The notes beneath the pieces are model-generated. The model did not search any database. It had not been told where the DNA came from and worked only from the letters and a program-made list of their open reading frames with translations. A stretch of 64,000 nucleotides of DNA from Leuconostoc miyukkimchii. GTDB taxonomy: Bacteria; Bacillota; Bacilli; Lactobacillales; Lactobacillaceae. Each line of letters opens with the position of its first letter. Positions within the stretch are counted from its first letter, which is position 1. Positions 18,147 to 26,755 of the stretch are shown here, piece by piece. Both the position numbers and the translations under genes were made by a program. The stretch lies in the NCBI RefSeq assembly GCF_019656055.1, contig NZ_BPKY01000007.1, positions 122,328-186,327 of the forward strand. Reading direction: 5' to 3'.

Positions 18147-19106
18147 AGCAAATTTATTAATATTTCCAATAATAATGGCACCAACAACAACCAAAATTGT
18201 CCCTAAAATAATAAGCTTCATTTGATAACTTGATTTCTTTTCACCTAGAATATAAATACCACCAAATGTGGCTACAATGATACCTAACTGTGAAAAAGTT
18301 GTCGCAACTGTTTGACCAACTGCTGGGTTAGCGGCTGAAATAAACATAAAGATGTTTCCAACGCCCCAAACAAGTCCTGTTAGAATATTTTTCCATGTTG
18401 GTTTGGCAAACATTGTGTCTGCTTCCTTTAAGACAAACACAACAATCAAAAATGCACCAATAACTTGACCAACAGCCTGAGGGCCGACGATAGCTGTCAT
18501 ATAATCAATCCCATTATTTTTATTCTTTATGGCATCTGATATGTAATGAATCTTGTTTAAGAAGTTTGGTAAAACAAAGTAAATCATGAATCCCATAGTC
18601 GAAATAACCAAATAAACTAAACCTTTAGTCATGCTTCTCTTTTTTGTTTCCGCAGTAATACCTGAATTTGAGGCCCTATCACGAGCTGAAATTAATGTTG
18701 CACCTATCACCACGGAAATAATTGATACAAGGCCAATGGCCCACATTTTCCCTGTTTTCCAGTCGCCTAAAACAGCTGCTGCCATCAAAGCATTAGTCAC
18801 AATCTGGCCCGCTGTAGACAATGGAATAGCTAACGAGACACCCAAGTCTTTAATTGCCAAAAATTGACCGGCTGTTCCAACTGCCCAAACCAAACCAGAA
18901 ACAATACCAACGGTCCAAATTTCAGGTCCTAAATAAGCATGTGCTGGCATCACATAAAAAAGCATAGTTGCCAAACTAAAAATGAGCGCGCCAAACGTCA
19001 TTCCCAATGTTTGTTGACCGGCTGTTCCACCAACTTTTGTATTAACGAGACCAACTGATCCCCACGCTAACGCTGGTACTAACGCCAATAGAATTGCTAA
19101 ATTCAT
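18144..19106 (-). CDS. GRP-family sugar (glucose/ribose) uptake permease
   Basis: 320 residues, ten membrane helices, a member of the glucose/ribose porter branch of the drug/metabolite transporter superfamily (GlcU/RbsU-like): N-terminal ALVPALAWGSVGLVNTKVGG, and the second half repeat WGVGNIFMFISAANPAVGQTV. AAGGAG lies ten bases before the ATG. The promoter region has two strong cre sites, so expression should be under CcpA carbon catabolite control, which supports a sugar substrate. Which sugar is not decided by sequence. Confidence 0.88.
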   Translation of the reverse strand: MNLAILLALVPALAWGSVGLVNTKVGGTAGQQTLGMTFGALIFSLATMLFYVMPAHAYLGPEIWTVGIVSGLVWAVGTAGQFLAIKDLGVSLAIPLSTAGQIVTNALMAAAVLGDWKTGKMWAIGLVSIISVVIGATLISARDRASNSGITAETKKRSMTKGLVYLVISTMGFMIYFVLPNFLNKIHYISDAIKNKNNGIDYMTAIVGPQAVGQVIGAFLIVVFVLKEADTMFAKPTWKNILTGLVWGVGNIFMFISAANPAVGQTVATTFSQLGIIVATFGGIYILGEKKSSYQMKLIILGTILVVVGAIIIGNINKFA

Positions 19107-19131
19107 AATGTTACGACTCCTTATTTCTCAA

Positions 19132-19148
19132 CATGTGATGATCACATG
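19132..19148. promoter_or_regulatory. Perfect inverted repeat in the transporter 5' leader
   Basis: CATGTGAT-g-ATCACATG, between the predicted transcription start (about 19162) and the ribosome binding site. It could be an operator for an unknown regulator or a small leader hairpin. Confidence 0.4.
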
Positions 19149-19168
19149 ACAATTTATTAACAAAGACT

Positions 19169-19197
19169 ATTGTACATGAATGAAAACGTTTACACAA
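19169..19197 (-). promoter_or_regulatory. Promoter of the sugar transporter gene
   Basis: Minus strand: -35 TTGTGT, 17-base spacer, -10 TACAAT. The spacer carries one of the cre sites. Confidence 0.65.
19181..19194. promoter_or_regulatory. cre site (CcpA) inside the promoter spacer
   Basis: TGAAAACGTTTACA matches the cre consensus TGWAANCGNTNWCA at every position. Lying between -35 and -10, it predicts repression. Confidence 0.8.
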
Positions 19198-19212
19198 GAT
19201 ATTATTAATTTT

Positions 19213-19226
19213 TGTAAACGTTTTCA
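19213..19226. promoter_or_regulatory. Second cre site upstream of the promoter
   Basis: TGTAAACGTTTTCA, a near-perfect cre centred about 32 bases from the first (three helical turns), so two CcpA dimers could cooperate. Confidence 0.75.
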
Positions 19227-19245
19227 AAAATAATAACATTTTGCA

Positions 19246-19296
19246 TAGAAAAAAGCACCAAATGTTTTTTCTATTACATTTAGCGCTTTTACTATT
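19246..19296 (-). terminator. Terminator after the MltG-like gene
   Basis: Minus strand AAAAGCGCTAAATGT / ACATTTGGTGCTTTTTT with wobble pairs, 20 bases after the stop at 19315. Confidence 0.6.
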
Positions 19297-19314
19297 ATTA
19301 TTAGAAAATACCAC

Positions 19315-20628
19315 TTATTTATCGTAACGTTGCATATTCCATGTTTCAATGACATTGATTAATAACTTTGTATAATTTACATCAGTTGCATAATGATTAT
19401 CATAAAGCGCCTTCGCTGCTTGCTTATAGTTTTTAGCAGCAATGACATCCTTAAATTGATCCGGATTCCACGTATTACCATTGACAATGGTTTCGGCATG
19501 CTCTCGCATACTATCTTTCCAGCTATCATAAATTGCAAAACGTGCCTTTTGAGTCTCTGGTTTGCCATCTACATATTCTGTCGTATCCAGAACAATTGAC
19601 TTCCCAGGTGTTTCATCTTGTGTTTTAACACCATAAAAGTTATTATATTTTGAAGACAATTGTGAATTATCCCAATTAGACTCATGAGCGGCCTGTGCAA
19701 TTGATACTGAAGCTAAGAGACCATATTTTTTTGATAACTCTTGTGCATATGGTGCGATTTTTTGTACAAACGCCAACCGACGTTCAAATTCGGCTTTACC
19801 AGAAGTCGCAAGTAAAGCCATAACACTAGGTGTTGCTAGCCCATTTTTTCGCAAGACATCATAGTAAGGTTTCATCGTATCATTTGATTGATCTAATAAT
19901 GTGGTAACGATGTCATTTGCCGTTTTATCCTTAGTAACATCAAATGCTTGGGGATAAACATAATCCAATAATTTACCCGTTTTCGTATTTGAACTCTCAA
20001 CGCCACGTAACAAATCAGGATATTTTTTCTGCATTTTATTAATCAGTGTTTTATCATCAAAAGCCGTTGTTATTTCCTGAGCAGATACACCTTTGACTTC
20101 GTTAGAAATACGCTGTGCAACCTGATCAGCTGTTAATCCTACTGATACCAACACATAGCCTTTAGGTAACTTTGGTTCAGCACTTGGTCCACTAGCCATT
20201 TGTTCAAAAATTAACTGGATAGTTTGTGATGGAGACAGCTGGTATGTACCTGCTTGTAACTTTTCAGCACCCTGAGACATCGCGTACTTATAAAAATTCT
20301 TACTACTTTTAATTATTTTTTTGTCTTGTAATATTTGCCCCATTTGCGACGCAGTAGATCCTTGAGCAATCTTAACAGTTTTAAATGTTGTATCATTAGG
20401 GTCTAATGCTGCATTTTTATCACCAAACAACGTTCTCACAGTAAATACAATACCAATGACTAAAATAATAGCCAATATAGCAGCAATGAACCGATTTCTT
20501 GTCCCACGTCTCTTTTTGCGCTTACCATTTGGTTGCTTATTGTGATTATTTAATGAGGCAACATGTGCTGCGTCTAACGACTCAGCAGCTTTAATTTCAT
20601 GTTGATGTTTTTCTTTTCTGGATTCCAT
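19315..20628 (-). CDS. MltG-like domain fused to a GH73-type glucosaminidase
   Basis: 437 residues. A basic cytoplasmic tail (1-46) is followed by one membrane helix (about 47-67) and an MltG/YceG-like segment (about 80-280: VKIAQGSTASQMGQIL, LQAGTYQLSPSQT, LPKGYVLV). From about residue 290 a FlgJ/LytG-like glucosaminidase domain follows, with catalytic-type Glu in AAHESNWDNS (about 316) and YGVKTQ. In MltG proteins the lytic-transglycosylase Glu lies in a conserved ASIVEKE stretch; the corresponding place here reads ALLATSGKAE, so that Glu seems lost. Likely a wall hydrolase tethered to the membrane. The fusion is common-looking wall biology, but the apparent loss of the MltG active site is notable. 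GAGG lies upstream of the ATG. Confidence 0.8.
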   Translation of the reverse strand: MESRKEKHQHEIKAAESLDAAHVASLNNHNKQPNGKRKKRRGTRNRFIAAILAIILVIGIVFTVRTLFGDKNAALDPNDTTFKTVKIAQGSTASQMGQILQDKKIIKSSKNFYKYAMSQGAEKLQAGTYQLSPSQTIQLIFEQMASGPSAEPKLPKGYVLVSVGLTADQVAQRISNEVKGVSAQEITTAFDDKTLINKMQKKYPDLLRGVESSNTKTGKLLDYVYPQAFDVTKDKTANDIVTTLLDQSNDTMKPYYDVLRKNGLATPSVMALLATSGKAEFERRLAFVQKIAPYAQELSKKYGLLASVSIAQAAHESNWDNSQLSSKYNNFYGVKTQDETPGKSIVLDTTEYVDGKPETQKARFAIYDSWKDSMREHAETIVNGNTWNPDQFKDVIAAKNYKQAAKALYDNHYATDVNYTKLLINVIETWNMQRYDK

Positions 20629-20663
20629 GGTTCTAACCTCTAAAATTTAGCTTAATATAATAA

Positions 20664-20696
20664 AGCGACTAGCATATAACACACTAGTCGTCTTTT
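20664..20696. terminator. Hairpin after ackA
   Basis: AGCGACTAG / CTAGTCGTCT with an 11-base loop. The T-run is better on the plus strand than on the ackA strand, so it may only stabilise the ackA 3' end. Confidence 0.45.
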
Positions 20697-20735
20697 TACA
20701 TTTTATCATATTTTGTTGACTAAGAGATTAAAATA

Positions 20736-21986
20736 TCATTTCAAAGACTCTACTTCTCGTGCAATCATCAGTTCTTCATTTGTTGGGATTAGTAATGCTT
20801 TCACACGTGATGCTGCTGTTGAAATTTCAACCTCTTGCCCGCGAACATTATTAGCCTCAACATCTAGTTCAATGCCAAAATAACTTAATCTTTCAATAAT
20901 CATTTGACGAACAGGAATTGAATTTTCTCCAATACCAGCTGTAAATATAATCGCATCAACACCGCCCATTTCAGCAATGTATTGGCCAATATACTTAACA
21001 ATACGATTAACAAAAATTTTGACTGCAAGTTGTGCATGATCATTAGTATCCTGCACATCCAATAAATCACGCATGTCTGAAGATATAGTTGATATTCCTA
21101 GTAAACCGGACTTTTTGTTTAATATGTTTACCATATCATCATTTGATAAGCCTTCATGCTCTTGAATATAGTATACCAATGATGGATCTACATCACCTGA
21201 ACGTGTAGCCATTGTTACACCTGATAACGGTGAAAATCCCATTGATGTATCAATAGATTTACCATCTTCAATCGCTGTAATTGAAACCCCAGCACCCATG
21301 TGTAGAGTAATTAATTTAAGTTCACTAAGATTTCTATTCATCATTACTGCTGCACGCTGTGACACATAATGATGGGATATACCATGAGCACCATATTTAC
21401 GCGCACCGTATCGTGTGTAATATTGATAAGGTAGTGAGTATAAGTAATTTTCTTTTGGCATTGTTTGGTGAAATGATGTATCAAAAACAGCTACAGATAA
21501 GGCGTTTGGCAACAGCTTTTGGAAAGCACGTATACCCATGGCATTAGCAGGATTATGTAACGGTGCATAATCAGACAAACGATCAATTTTTTCCAACACT
21601 GAATCAGTCACAACAACCGAATGATTAAACCATTCGCCACCAGCAACAACACGATGTCCGACTCCTGTAATTTCGTTAAAGTCTTGAATAATATCTAAAG
21701 TAGTTAGCTGTTGTAGTACAAAATTAATTGCCTGTTGGTGATCCTTAATTGCGAGTATATTTTCGTACTTTTTACCATTTTTGGTATGCGTAACATGTGC
21801 ATTATCTTCTGAATGAACAGCCAATTGTTCTGCTGATCGTTGTTCACCATACTTGATTGTCACAATAGCATCATCCATACCAATTCGTTCGATGACACCA
21901 TTTGCAATTACACGTTCTGCTGGCATTTCCAATAATTGGAATTTTAATGATGAACTACCCACATTAACAGCCATTGTCTTAGCCAT
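20736..21986 (-). CDS. ackA: Acetate kinase
   Basis: Converts acetyl phosphate and ADP to acetate and ATP, the energy-yielding acetate branch of phosphoketolase fermentation. 416 residues with the ASKHA kinase signatures VNVGSSSLKFQL (N-terminus), VFDTSFHQTMP, LITLHMGAGVS and FTAGIGENS. Follows the YtxK-type methyltransferase gene in the comG neighbourhood, as in many Firmicutes. A weak cre-like TTAAAACGTTTAAG (about 22011-22024, minus strand) lies upstream. Confidence 0.97.
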   Translation of the reverse strand: MAKTMAVNVGSSSLKFQLLEMPAERVIANGVIERIGMDDAIVTIKYGEQRSAEQLAVHSEDNAHVTHTKNGKKYENILAIKDHQQAINFVLQQLTTLDIIQDFNEITGVGHRVVAGGEWFNHSVVVTDSVLEKIDRLSDYAPLHNPANAMGIRAFQKLLPNALSVAVFDTSFHQTMPKENYLYSLPYQYYTRYGARKYGAHGISHHYVSQRAAVMMNRNLSELKLITLHMGAGVSITAIEDGKSIDTSMGFSPLSGVTMATRSGDVDPSLVYYIQEHEGLSNDDMVNILNKKSGLLGISTISSDMRDLLDVQDTNDHAQLAVKIFVNRIVKYIGQYIAEMGGVDAIIFTAGIGENSIPVRQMIIERLSYFGIELDVEANNVRGQEVEISTAASRVKALLIPTNEELMIAREVESLK

Positions 21987-22097
21987 GATTTACTTTTTAC
22001 CTGTCTTTCTTAAACGTTTTAATAAGCACAGCAAATAGTATTATTACTCGAAACAAATCTCATCGAAGCATCATAATTTTTGCCCATGCTTACAAAA

Positions 22098-23108
22098 TCA
22101 CGCTTCATCCTGTTCTTTGTCCAGTTTAACCCAATCTTGAATATCTTGCAAAAAACTTTTTAACGCATCAATATTTTTCAAAGTCGGGTATTGTCCCATC
22201 AATACCTCACTCTTGCTACCTATCCCATTCTTACGAAGTACAAGAATAGCCTTGGCCGCACGTTGATCTTTGAAAAATTCAGTTGGTAACTGTAGGAAAG
22301 CCTTGAGTTGTGCTTTTTTTGCAACAAACTTTAATAAACTTTTAGCATTATCACCGGTTAGAACATTTGCCGGTACAATTAAATAAGCCCAACCCTCATC
22401 AGTTAAAAAATCTAAGCTCTTTTCAATTAACAAATGATGTACAAACGAACGTCCTTCACTGACACGTGTATCATAAGTATTTCCAGGGTCTAGTGGATAA
22501 TAGCCAACTGGTAAATCTGCAATAACGACTTTAGCTTTAGGAACATCTTTTAATGACACAACATCTTCTTGAAATAATTCCGTTGCCCCAGAATTTAAGA
22601 GTGCATCTGTAGCAGATGCCAGTGCAAGTTGCATATCGTCATTATCAATACCTATTTGTTTGACTTTCACATCATTCATTAATAAAACATCATTAACCGT
22701 ATTAAGTAAGTTACCAGTCCCAACCGTCAAGTCAATAATTGTATCACCGTCTGTTAAATCAGCTGTTTGCGAAATAAAATCAGCTAATAAATAACCAATA
22801 CCATCTGGTGTTAATTGATGATTAGCTGATACTTTATCATCACGACTAGCCTTTAAAATAGCCAGTTGTAACGTTTTTCGCAAATCTGTTCGAGGCATTT
22901 CATGCCAATTGAAGTTAGCTATCATATTTTGTATATGCGCTGTTACTTCAGGGGTAGGTTTGCCCAACTCATGTTGGACATCGCCCCTATAAATGTTTTC
23001 AAGCACCTCAATTAATGCATCAGTCATACTCATGTCTGCATCTTGTGCTAGTTCGTTGGCACTTATTGTCAGTGCATCAAAATATTCTGCTATTTTTTCT
23101 TGTGTCAT
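22098..23108 (-). CDS. YtxK-type class I SAM-dependent methyltransferase
   Basis: 336 residues with an N-6 DNA-methylase-like fold. The SAM-binding loop IIDLTVGTGNLLNTV lies at about 134-148; the motif IV equivalent ADLPVGYYPLD (about 198-208) replaces NPPY. Typical of the YtxK proteins encoded between comGG and ackA in Firmicutes. Its substrate is not established. It starts 31 bases after comGG and is probably part of the comG transcript. Confidence 0.88.
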   Translation of the reverse strand: MTQEKIAEYFDALTISANELAQDADMSMTDALIEVLENIYRGDVQHELGKPTPEVTAHIQNMIANFNWHEMPRTDLRKTLQLAILKASRDDKVSANHQLTPDGIGYLLADFISQTADLTDGDTIIDLTVGTGNLLNTVNDVLLMNDVKVKQIGIDNDDMQLALASATDALLNSGATELFQEDVVSLKDVPKAKVVIADLPVGYYPLDPGNTYDTRVSEGRSFVHHLLIEKSLDFLTDEGWAYLIVPANVLTGDNAKSLLKFVAKKAQLKAFLQLPTEFFKDQRAAKAILVLRKNGIGSKSEVLMGQYPTLKNIDALKSFLQDIQDWVKLDKEQDEA

Positions 23109-23139
23109 AGCCTTATTCTAGCTTGTTTTTTTATGATTT

Positions 23140-23436
23140 TCAAGGTGTTTTCATAAGTAACTCTCGTGTATACATATTATTTCCAAAGTTAATGGTCATA
23201 CTATCATTTTTAACAGTGACTTTAAAATCAGTATGTTGATAAATTTTTTGGTTATTTTTATGATAATTTAAGCTTGCTTCTAATTGAATTTTATCAATTT
23301 TTGTTAACGTAATCATTTGTGATCTAGAGGTTAATTGTGAATTCAACGCCATATTTTGAAAAATAAAAACACCACTAAGCACAGCAAAGAACATTAAAGT
23401 TGACACCAATATTGATGCTTTTTTCCTTTTAATCAT
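23140..23436 (-). CDS. comGG: ComGG-like competence protein
   Basis: 98 residues from the ATG at 23436 (GAGAAG upstream). A basic start, one hydrophobic segment (about 8-26) and a variable C-terminus, as in minor pilins at the last position of comG operons. Assigned mainly by position. It overlaps comGF by eight bases. Confidence 0.7.
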   Translation of the reverse strand: MIKRKKASILVSTLMFFAVLSGVFIFQNMALNSQLTSRSQMITLTKIDKIQLEASLNYHKNNQKIYQHTDFKVTVKNDSMTINFGNNMYTRELLMKTP

Positions 23437-23875
23437 GTTTCTTCTCACTTCTAAGATAGAGTATACTGTTTGCTCGTTGTGCATCTTGATCAACTAATTC
23501 CAATTGTAAATGACTAACTTTGTCTGTTACGTTTAATTCATTAATATTCTGTGCAAGAATGATCTGTCCTGCACCATTGGCAGACAATTGTAATTTATTT
23601 TTGTAGACCTCTAAATGCATCAACTTTCCATCACGACTTTTCAAGCTGACGCGATGTTTATCAGCTGATATAAAACTGTATTTTTGAGTTTCAATTTGAT
23701 GACTTATTGTAAACATTTTAATATCTAATGACGATTCTGTATGGCTTTTTAACAGCGGTATACTAAGCTGAACAAGTGTTAGCACCAGACCCGTAACTAA
23801 TAGTGCCACCAAAGATTCTAATAATGTAAAGGCACGTTTATTTCTCAACATAATCATGCCATGATTGTAATGCAA
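23429..23875 (-). CDS. comGF: ComGF-like pseudopilin
   Basis: 148 residues with a type IV pilin-like N-terminus, RAFTLLESLVALLVTGLVL, preceded by a short basic leader for the ComC prepilin peptidase. The rest is a small globular domain ending in LYLRSEKKHD. Sits between comGE and comGG with overlaps on both sides. Confidence 0.8.
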   Translation of the reverse strand: MHYNHGMIMLRNKRAFTLLESLVALLVTGLVLTLVQLSIPLLKSHTESSLDIKMFTISHQIETQKYSFISADKHRVSLKSRDGKLMHLEVYKNKLQLSANGAGQIILAQNINELNVTDKVSHLQLELVDQDAQRANSILYLRSEKKHD

Positions 23876-24038
23876 TTTCCCGTTCTTTCAGTGTATTTTG
23901 AAATTGTTTTTTTAATTGTGCATCCTGCCTCTGAAAACTTTGAACTTGTTCATACTCAAAAGCTACTGCTAAACTAATCAGTATTAACGACATTAATGCT
24001 TCTGCTAAAACAAAAGCCGATTGTTGATTTTTCAACAC
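23838..24038 (-). CDS. comGE: ComGE-like minor pseudopilin
   Basis: 66 residues with the N-terminal pattern QSAFVLAEALMSLILISLAV, a variant prepilin motif. Start is TTG at 24038 or the in-frame GTG three bases before it; a run of GGAGGAGGAG lies just upstream. Overlaps comGD and comGF, so translation is coupled. Confidence 0.75.
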   Translation of the reverse strand: MLKNQQSAFVLAEALMSLILISLAVAFEYEQVQSFQRQDAQLKKQFQNTLKEREIALQSWHDYVEK

Positions 24039-24414
24039 GGTAATCTCCTCCTCCTAAACTAAAAATCAACTTAATTGTTTTCCTACCACTCTTCAGTGTC
24101 ACTGTTGTTGGCGCAACATAGCCTGTCTTCAAAATGGTTAATTGTTTAGGCACAGTGTTTTGATATGTTCTTGGATATTTAAATTTTTCACGATCAAACA
24201 CAATACCATCTTTATCAAAATTAACGATGATGTTTTTTTGCGTTTGTTGTGCTGTTAAGCGTGTACGCTGCCATTGATTTTTGAAAGCTGGTTCCCACTG
24301 ATTTATCTGGTTCTGATTAGGACGCAGTGTGAAACTAATTAATAACATCATTGCCACAATAGTGAGCACAATCAATGATTCTAATAGCGTAAATGCCTTA
24401 TTTGTGCGCTTCAT
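23974..24414 (-). CDS. comGD: ComGD-like pseudopilin
   Basis: 146 residues starting at the ATG at 24414 inside the end of comGC. Prepilin motif NKAFTLLESLIVLTIVAMML at residues 5-24, then a globular domain. The longer TTG-initiated frame adds only three residues. Minor pilin of the DNA-uptake pseudopilus. Confidence 0.85.
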   Translation of the reverse strand: MKRTNKAFTLLESLIVLTIVAMMLLISFTLRPNQNQINQWEPAFKNQWQRTRLTAQQTQKNIIVNFDKDGIVFDREKFKYPRTYQNTVPKQLTILKTGYVAPTTVTLKSGRKTIKLIFSLGGGDYRVEKSTIGFCFSRSINVVNTD

Positions 24415-24709
24415 TATTTGCAACTGTAATGTTTAAATCTTTAATTTTTTGAGCCTGCTTTGGTGTCAAATAATCACCTGTAACTAAATCATTTATTGTT
24501 ACCGATTGTGCCTCGGGATGTTCGTTAACATATAAATCAATCTGAGTTTGTACTGTAGATACCATAGCTGTTGCATGTGTTTCAACCGCTCTTTGACGTT
24601 GTGCGTTTAGATTAGGCAAAATAAGTAGCATGAGCAAACTAATTATAAATAGGACAATTGCGGCCTCAATTAAAGTAAAAGCCTGACGTTTTTTGTTGAT
24701 GTTTTTCAT
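24398..24709 (-). CDS. comGC: ComGC major pseudopilin
   Basis: 103 residues with a textbook prepilin start (KKRQAFTLIEAAIVLFIISL): basic leader, cleavage before Phe, Glu at +5, and a hydrophobic helix. It is the main subunit of the transformation pilus. Its ATG overlaps the comGB stop. Prepilin peptidase ComC is not in the window. Confidence 0.93.
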   Translation of the reverse strand: MKNINKKRQAFTLIEAAIVLFIISLLMLLILPNLNAQRQRAVETHATAMVSTVQTQIDLYVNEHPEAQSVTINDLVTGDYLTPKQAQKIKDLNITVANNEAHK

Positions 24710-25752
24710 TGATATAATCCTCCAATAGATTTGTACATAGGTAACAACATAGACACGTATAAACTAACAATTGCGATACCAATCACACCAAAAAACAGTG
24801 GTTGAATCACGCCAATTAAACGATCTGTCTGTTGCATAAGTAATTGAAACTGTGTTTTCGCATAATAAGATAAATATTTTGCTAACACTTTTGGTTCATG
24901 ACCACGAGAAAAATATCCCGCTAAAGATTTATTAAGATAAGGCTGTTCCAAAATATAGCTTTCGATTGTATAACCCTTTTGAAGACTTTGACGTGCATGA
25001 TTAGCAATCATAAACGTTGTGCGACCATCAACCAGCTTTTCCTGACTGATTTCATCTAATATTTCAGGTATGGTTAACCCGCTAGCAAGTAAGATTGCCA
25101 ACTGTTGCGTCACCTGATATGTGACGATTGTTCTTATAATAGTTCCAAAAACAGGTATTTTGGCTAATAATAATAGTTTTTGACGGGCATTTTTTCTAAT
25201 CCACATGATACTCACTATTCCTAGAGAAAAAATGATACTGCCAGCAAACAAGTAGAAATATAAATAATATGCCCTATGATTAGTCAAAGGATTATCTTGC
25301 CATTGATTTAAAATCGGATATAAGAAATATTTGAGATCTATCAACATAGCACCTAAAATGCCTAATAAAATAAGTGGATACCGCATAACTTGCTTCACTT
25401 TGTTTTGTTGCTGCTGAAGATTAGCTAGGCTCTTTCCAATTGCCACTAATGTCTCAGATAAATTACCATGCTGATCAGCTAGTTTTAACTGTAACAAAAT
25501 TTGATTATTGACATCTTGTTTAAGAATGCTATGTAACGGTTGCCCCTGACGCAATTGTTCTATAACAGAAGATAACCAACTTTGCCATTTGATGTGTGCG
25601 CTGGCCAATATATCTAAACTTTGTGAAATACTATAACCTGACTGCAATAATTCACCTAATTCTTGAAAAAACAATACCTGTTCATAAGTATTAAAGCGCT
25701 TGATATGTTTGGTACGTTTTCTGAGAAATTTGATTGTTTGAAACGGCATCAT
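24706..25752 (-). CDS. comGB: ComGB type II secretion-like membrane protein
   Basis: 348 residues of the GspF/PilC family: a repeated GspF domain (FFQELGELLQSGYSISQSLD near the start; QLAILLASGLTIPEILDEIS in the second half) and three membrane helices. Platform protein for pseudopilus assembly. AGGAGG precedes the ATG. The first 62 bases overlap comGA. Confidence 0.92.
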   Translation of the reverse strand: MMPFQTIKFLRKRTKHIKRFNTYEQVLFFQELGELLQSGYSISQSLDILASAHIKWQSWLSSVIEQLRQGQPLHSILKQDVNNQILLQLKLADQHGNLSETLVAIGKSLANLQQQQNKVKQVMRYPLILLGILGAMLIDLKYFLYPILNQWQDNPLTNHRAYYLYFYLFAGSIIFSLGIVSIMWIRKNARQKLLLLAKIPVFGTIIRTIVTYQVTQQLAILLASGLTIPEILDEISQEKLVDGRTTFMIANHARQSLQKGYTIESYILEQPYLNKSLAGYFSRGHEPKVLAKYLSYYAKTQFQLLMQQTDRLIGVIQPLFFGVIGIAIVSLYVSMLLPMYKSIGGLYQ

Positions 25753-26647
25753 CTAAAACCTCCTGCCACTTTTTTGAAAATTTAGGTACGGGATTGCCAT
25801 CTAATGTGTTATTAATATCATCGCTGTCAAACAAATCTATCACGGCAGCTTGTTGATTATCACATGTGGGCACCAAACGCTGATAGGCAACACCAGACAA
25901 TGCGGTAGCAATCTTTGTTTTCTCGACACCAAGATCCTGTAGTCTCAAAATGACGTCACGCGCAGACATTGCGTGCACTGTACTCAATACTAAATGTCCA
26001 CTCAACGCAGCCTGAATAGCGGCTCGTGCCGTTTTTCCGTCTCTTATTTCTCCTACTAATAGCACCTCAGGTCGATGACGTAACGCTACTTTAATTAAAT
26101 CATCATAAAATATCTCTGCATCCTCATTAACCTGTAGTTGCACAAAATTAGGTTGTTGAATCTCTACTGGATCCTCTATCGTGAGTACCAATTTATTTTC
26201 AGAAACTTTATTTAATAAACGATACAGTGTTGTTGTTTTTCCTGATCCTGTTGGTCCTGAAACTAAAAATAGGCCTGAATTAGGCAGTAGTGCGTATAAT
26301 TGTTCAAATTGATTTGGTGCCAACCATTGTTGTTCTCCCTGCTGTTGATATATCATACGTAACACTATTGTTTCTCTATTCAAAAAATCACCAACAGAAG
26401 ATACTCTAATCCATATTCCGGTGTATTGAAATCTTCCCAGCTGTGGTCTCCGACGTTCTGAAATATTCATTTTTGCACGATACTTAATAGCTGATATCAT
26501 AAGTTGTGCTTCTTCTTCACTGATATTTTTAAATACAGTAGATTGTCCATCAACATGAAATTTAATAACATATTTCCCTTCAATTGTTGGTAATATATAG
26601 ATATCATTAGTTCTTTGCGTTATTGCTTCCGCTAAAATTTTGTTCAT
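25691..26647 (-). CDS. comGA: ComGA traffic ATPase
   Basis: 318 residues of the GspE/PilB secretion ATPase family. Walker A GPTGSGKTTTLY (about 131-142), Asp box TIEDPVE, Walker B VLLVGEIRDGKTA, and a His box GHLVLSTVHA. It powers assembly of the competence pseudopilus. First gene of comGA-GG. AAAGG precedes the ATG. The -10 region ACGTATTATA upstream was inspected for a competence sigma box, but none could be called. Confidence 0.95.
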   Translation of the reverse strand: MNKILAEAITQRTNDIYILPTIEGKYVIKFHVDGQSTVFKNISEEEAQLMISAIKYRAKMNISERRRPQLGRFQYTGIWIRVSSVGDFLNRETIVLRMIYQQQGEQQWLAPNQFEQLYALLPNSGLFLVSGPTGSGKTTTLYRLLNKVSENKLVLTIEDPVEIQQPNFVQLQVNEDAEIFYDDLIKVALRHRPEVLLVGEIRDGKTARAAIQAALSGHLVLSTVHAMSARDVILRLQDLGVEKTKIATALSGVAYQRLVPTCDNQQAAVIDLFDSDDINNTLDGNPVPKFSKKWQEVLDDAVSNNQISQKTYQTYQAL

Positions 26648-26702
26648 CGCTACAACCTTTCTAAACTACAAGATATAATACGTCCACTGCACCATAAATA
26701 CA

Positions 26703-26738
26703 CAAAAAAACATTCAAATTTCTTTGAATGTTTTTTGT
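26703..26738 (-). terminator. Terminator of pgi
   Basis: AAAAAACATTCAAA / TTTGAATGTTTTTTT on the minus strand, between pgi and the comG operon. Confidence 0.85.
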
Positions 26739-26755
26739 ATATTATAATAATTGGA

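Noticed and set aside
26648..26702. Competence sigma-factor box before comGA
   Set aside because: ACGTATTATA is only loosely similar to known com boxes; not enough to call.
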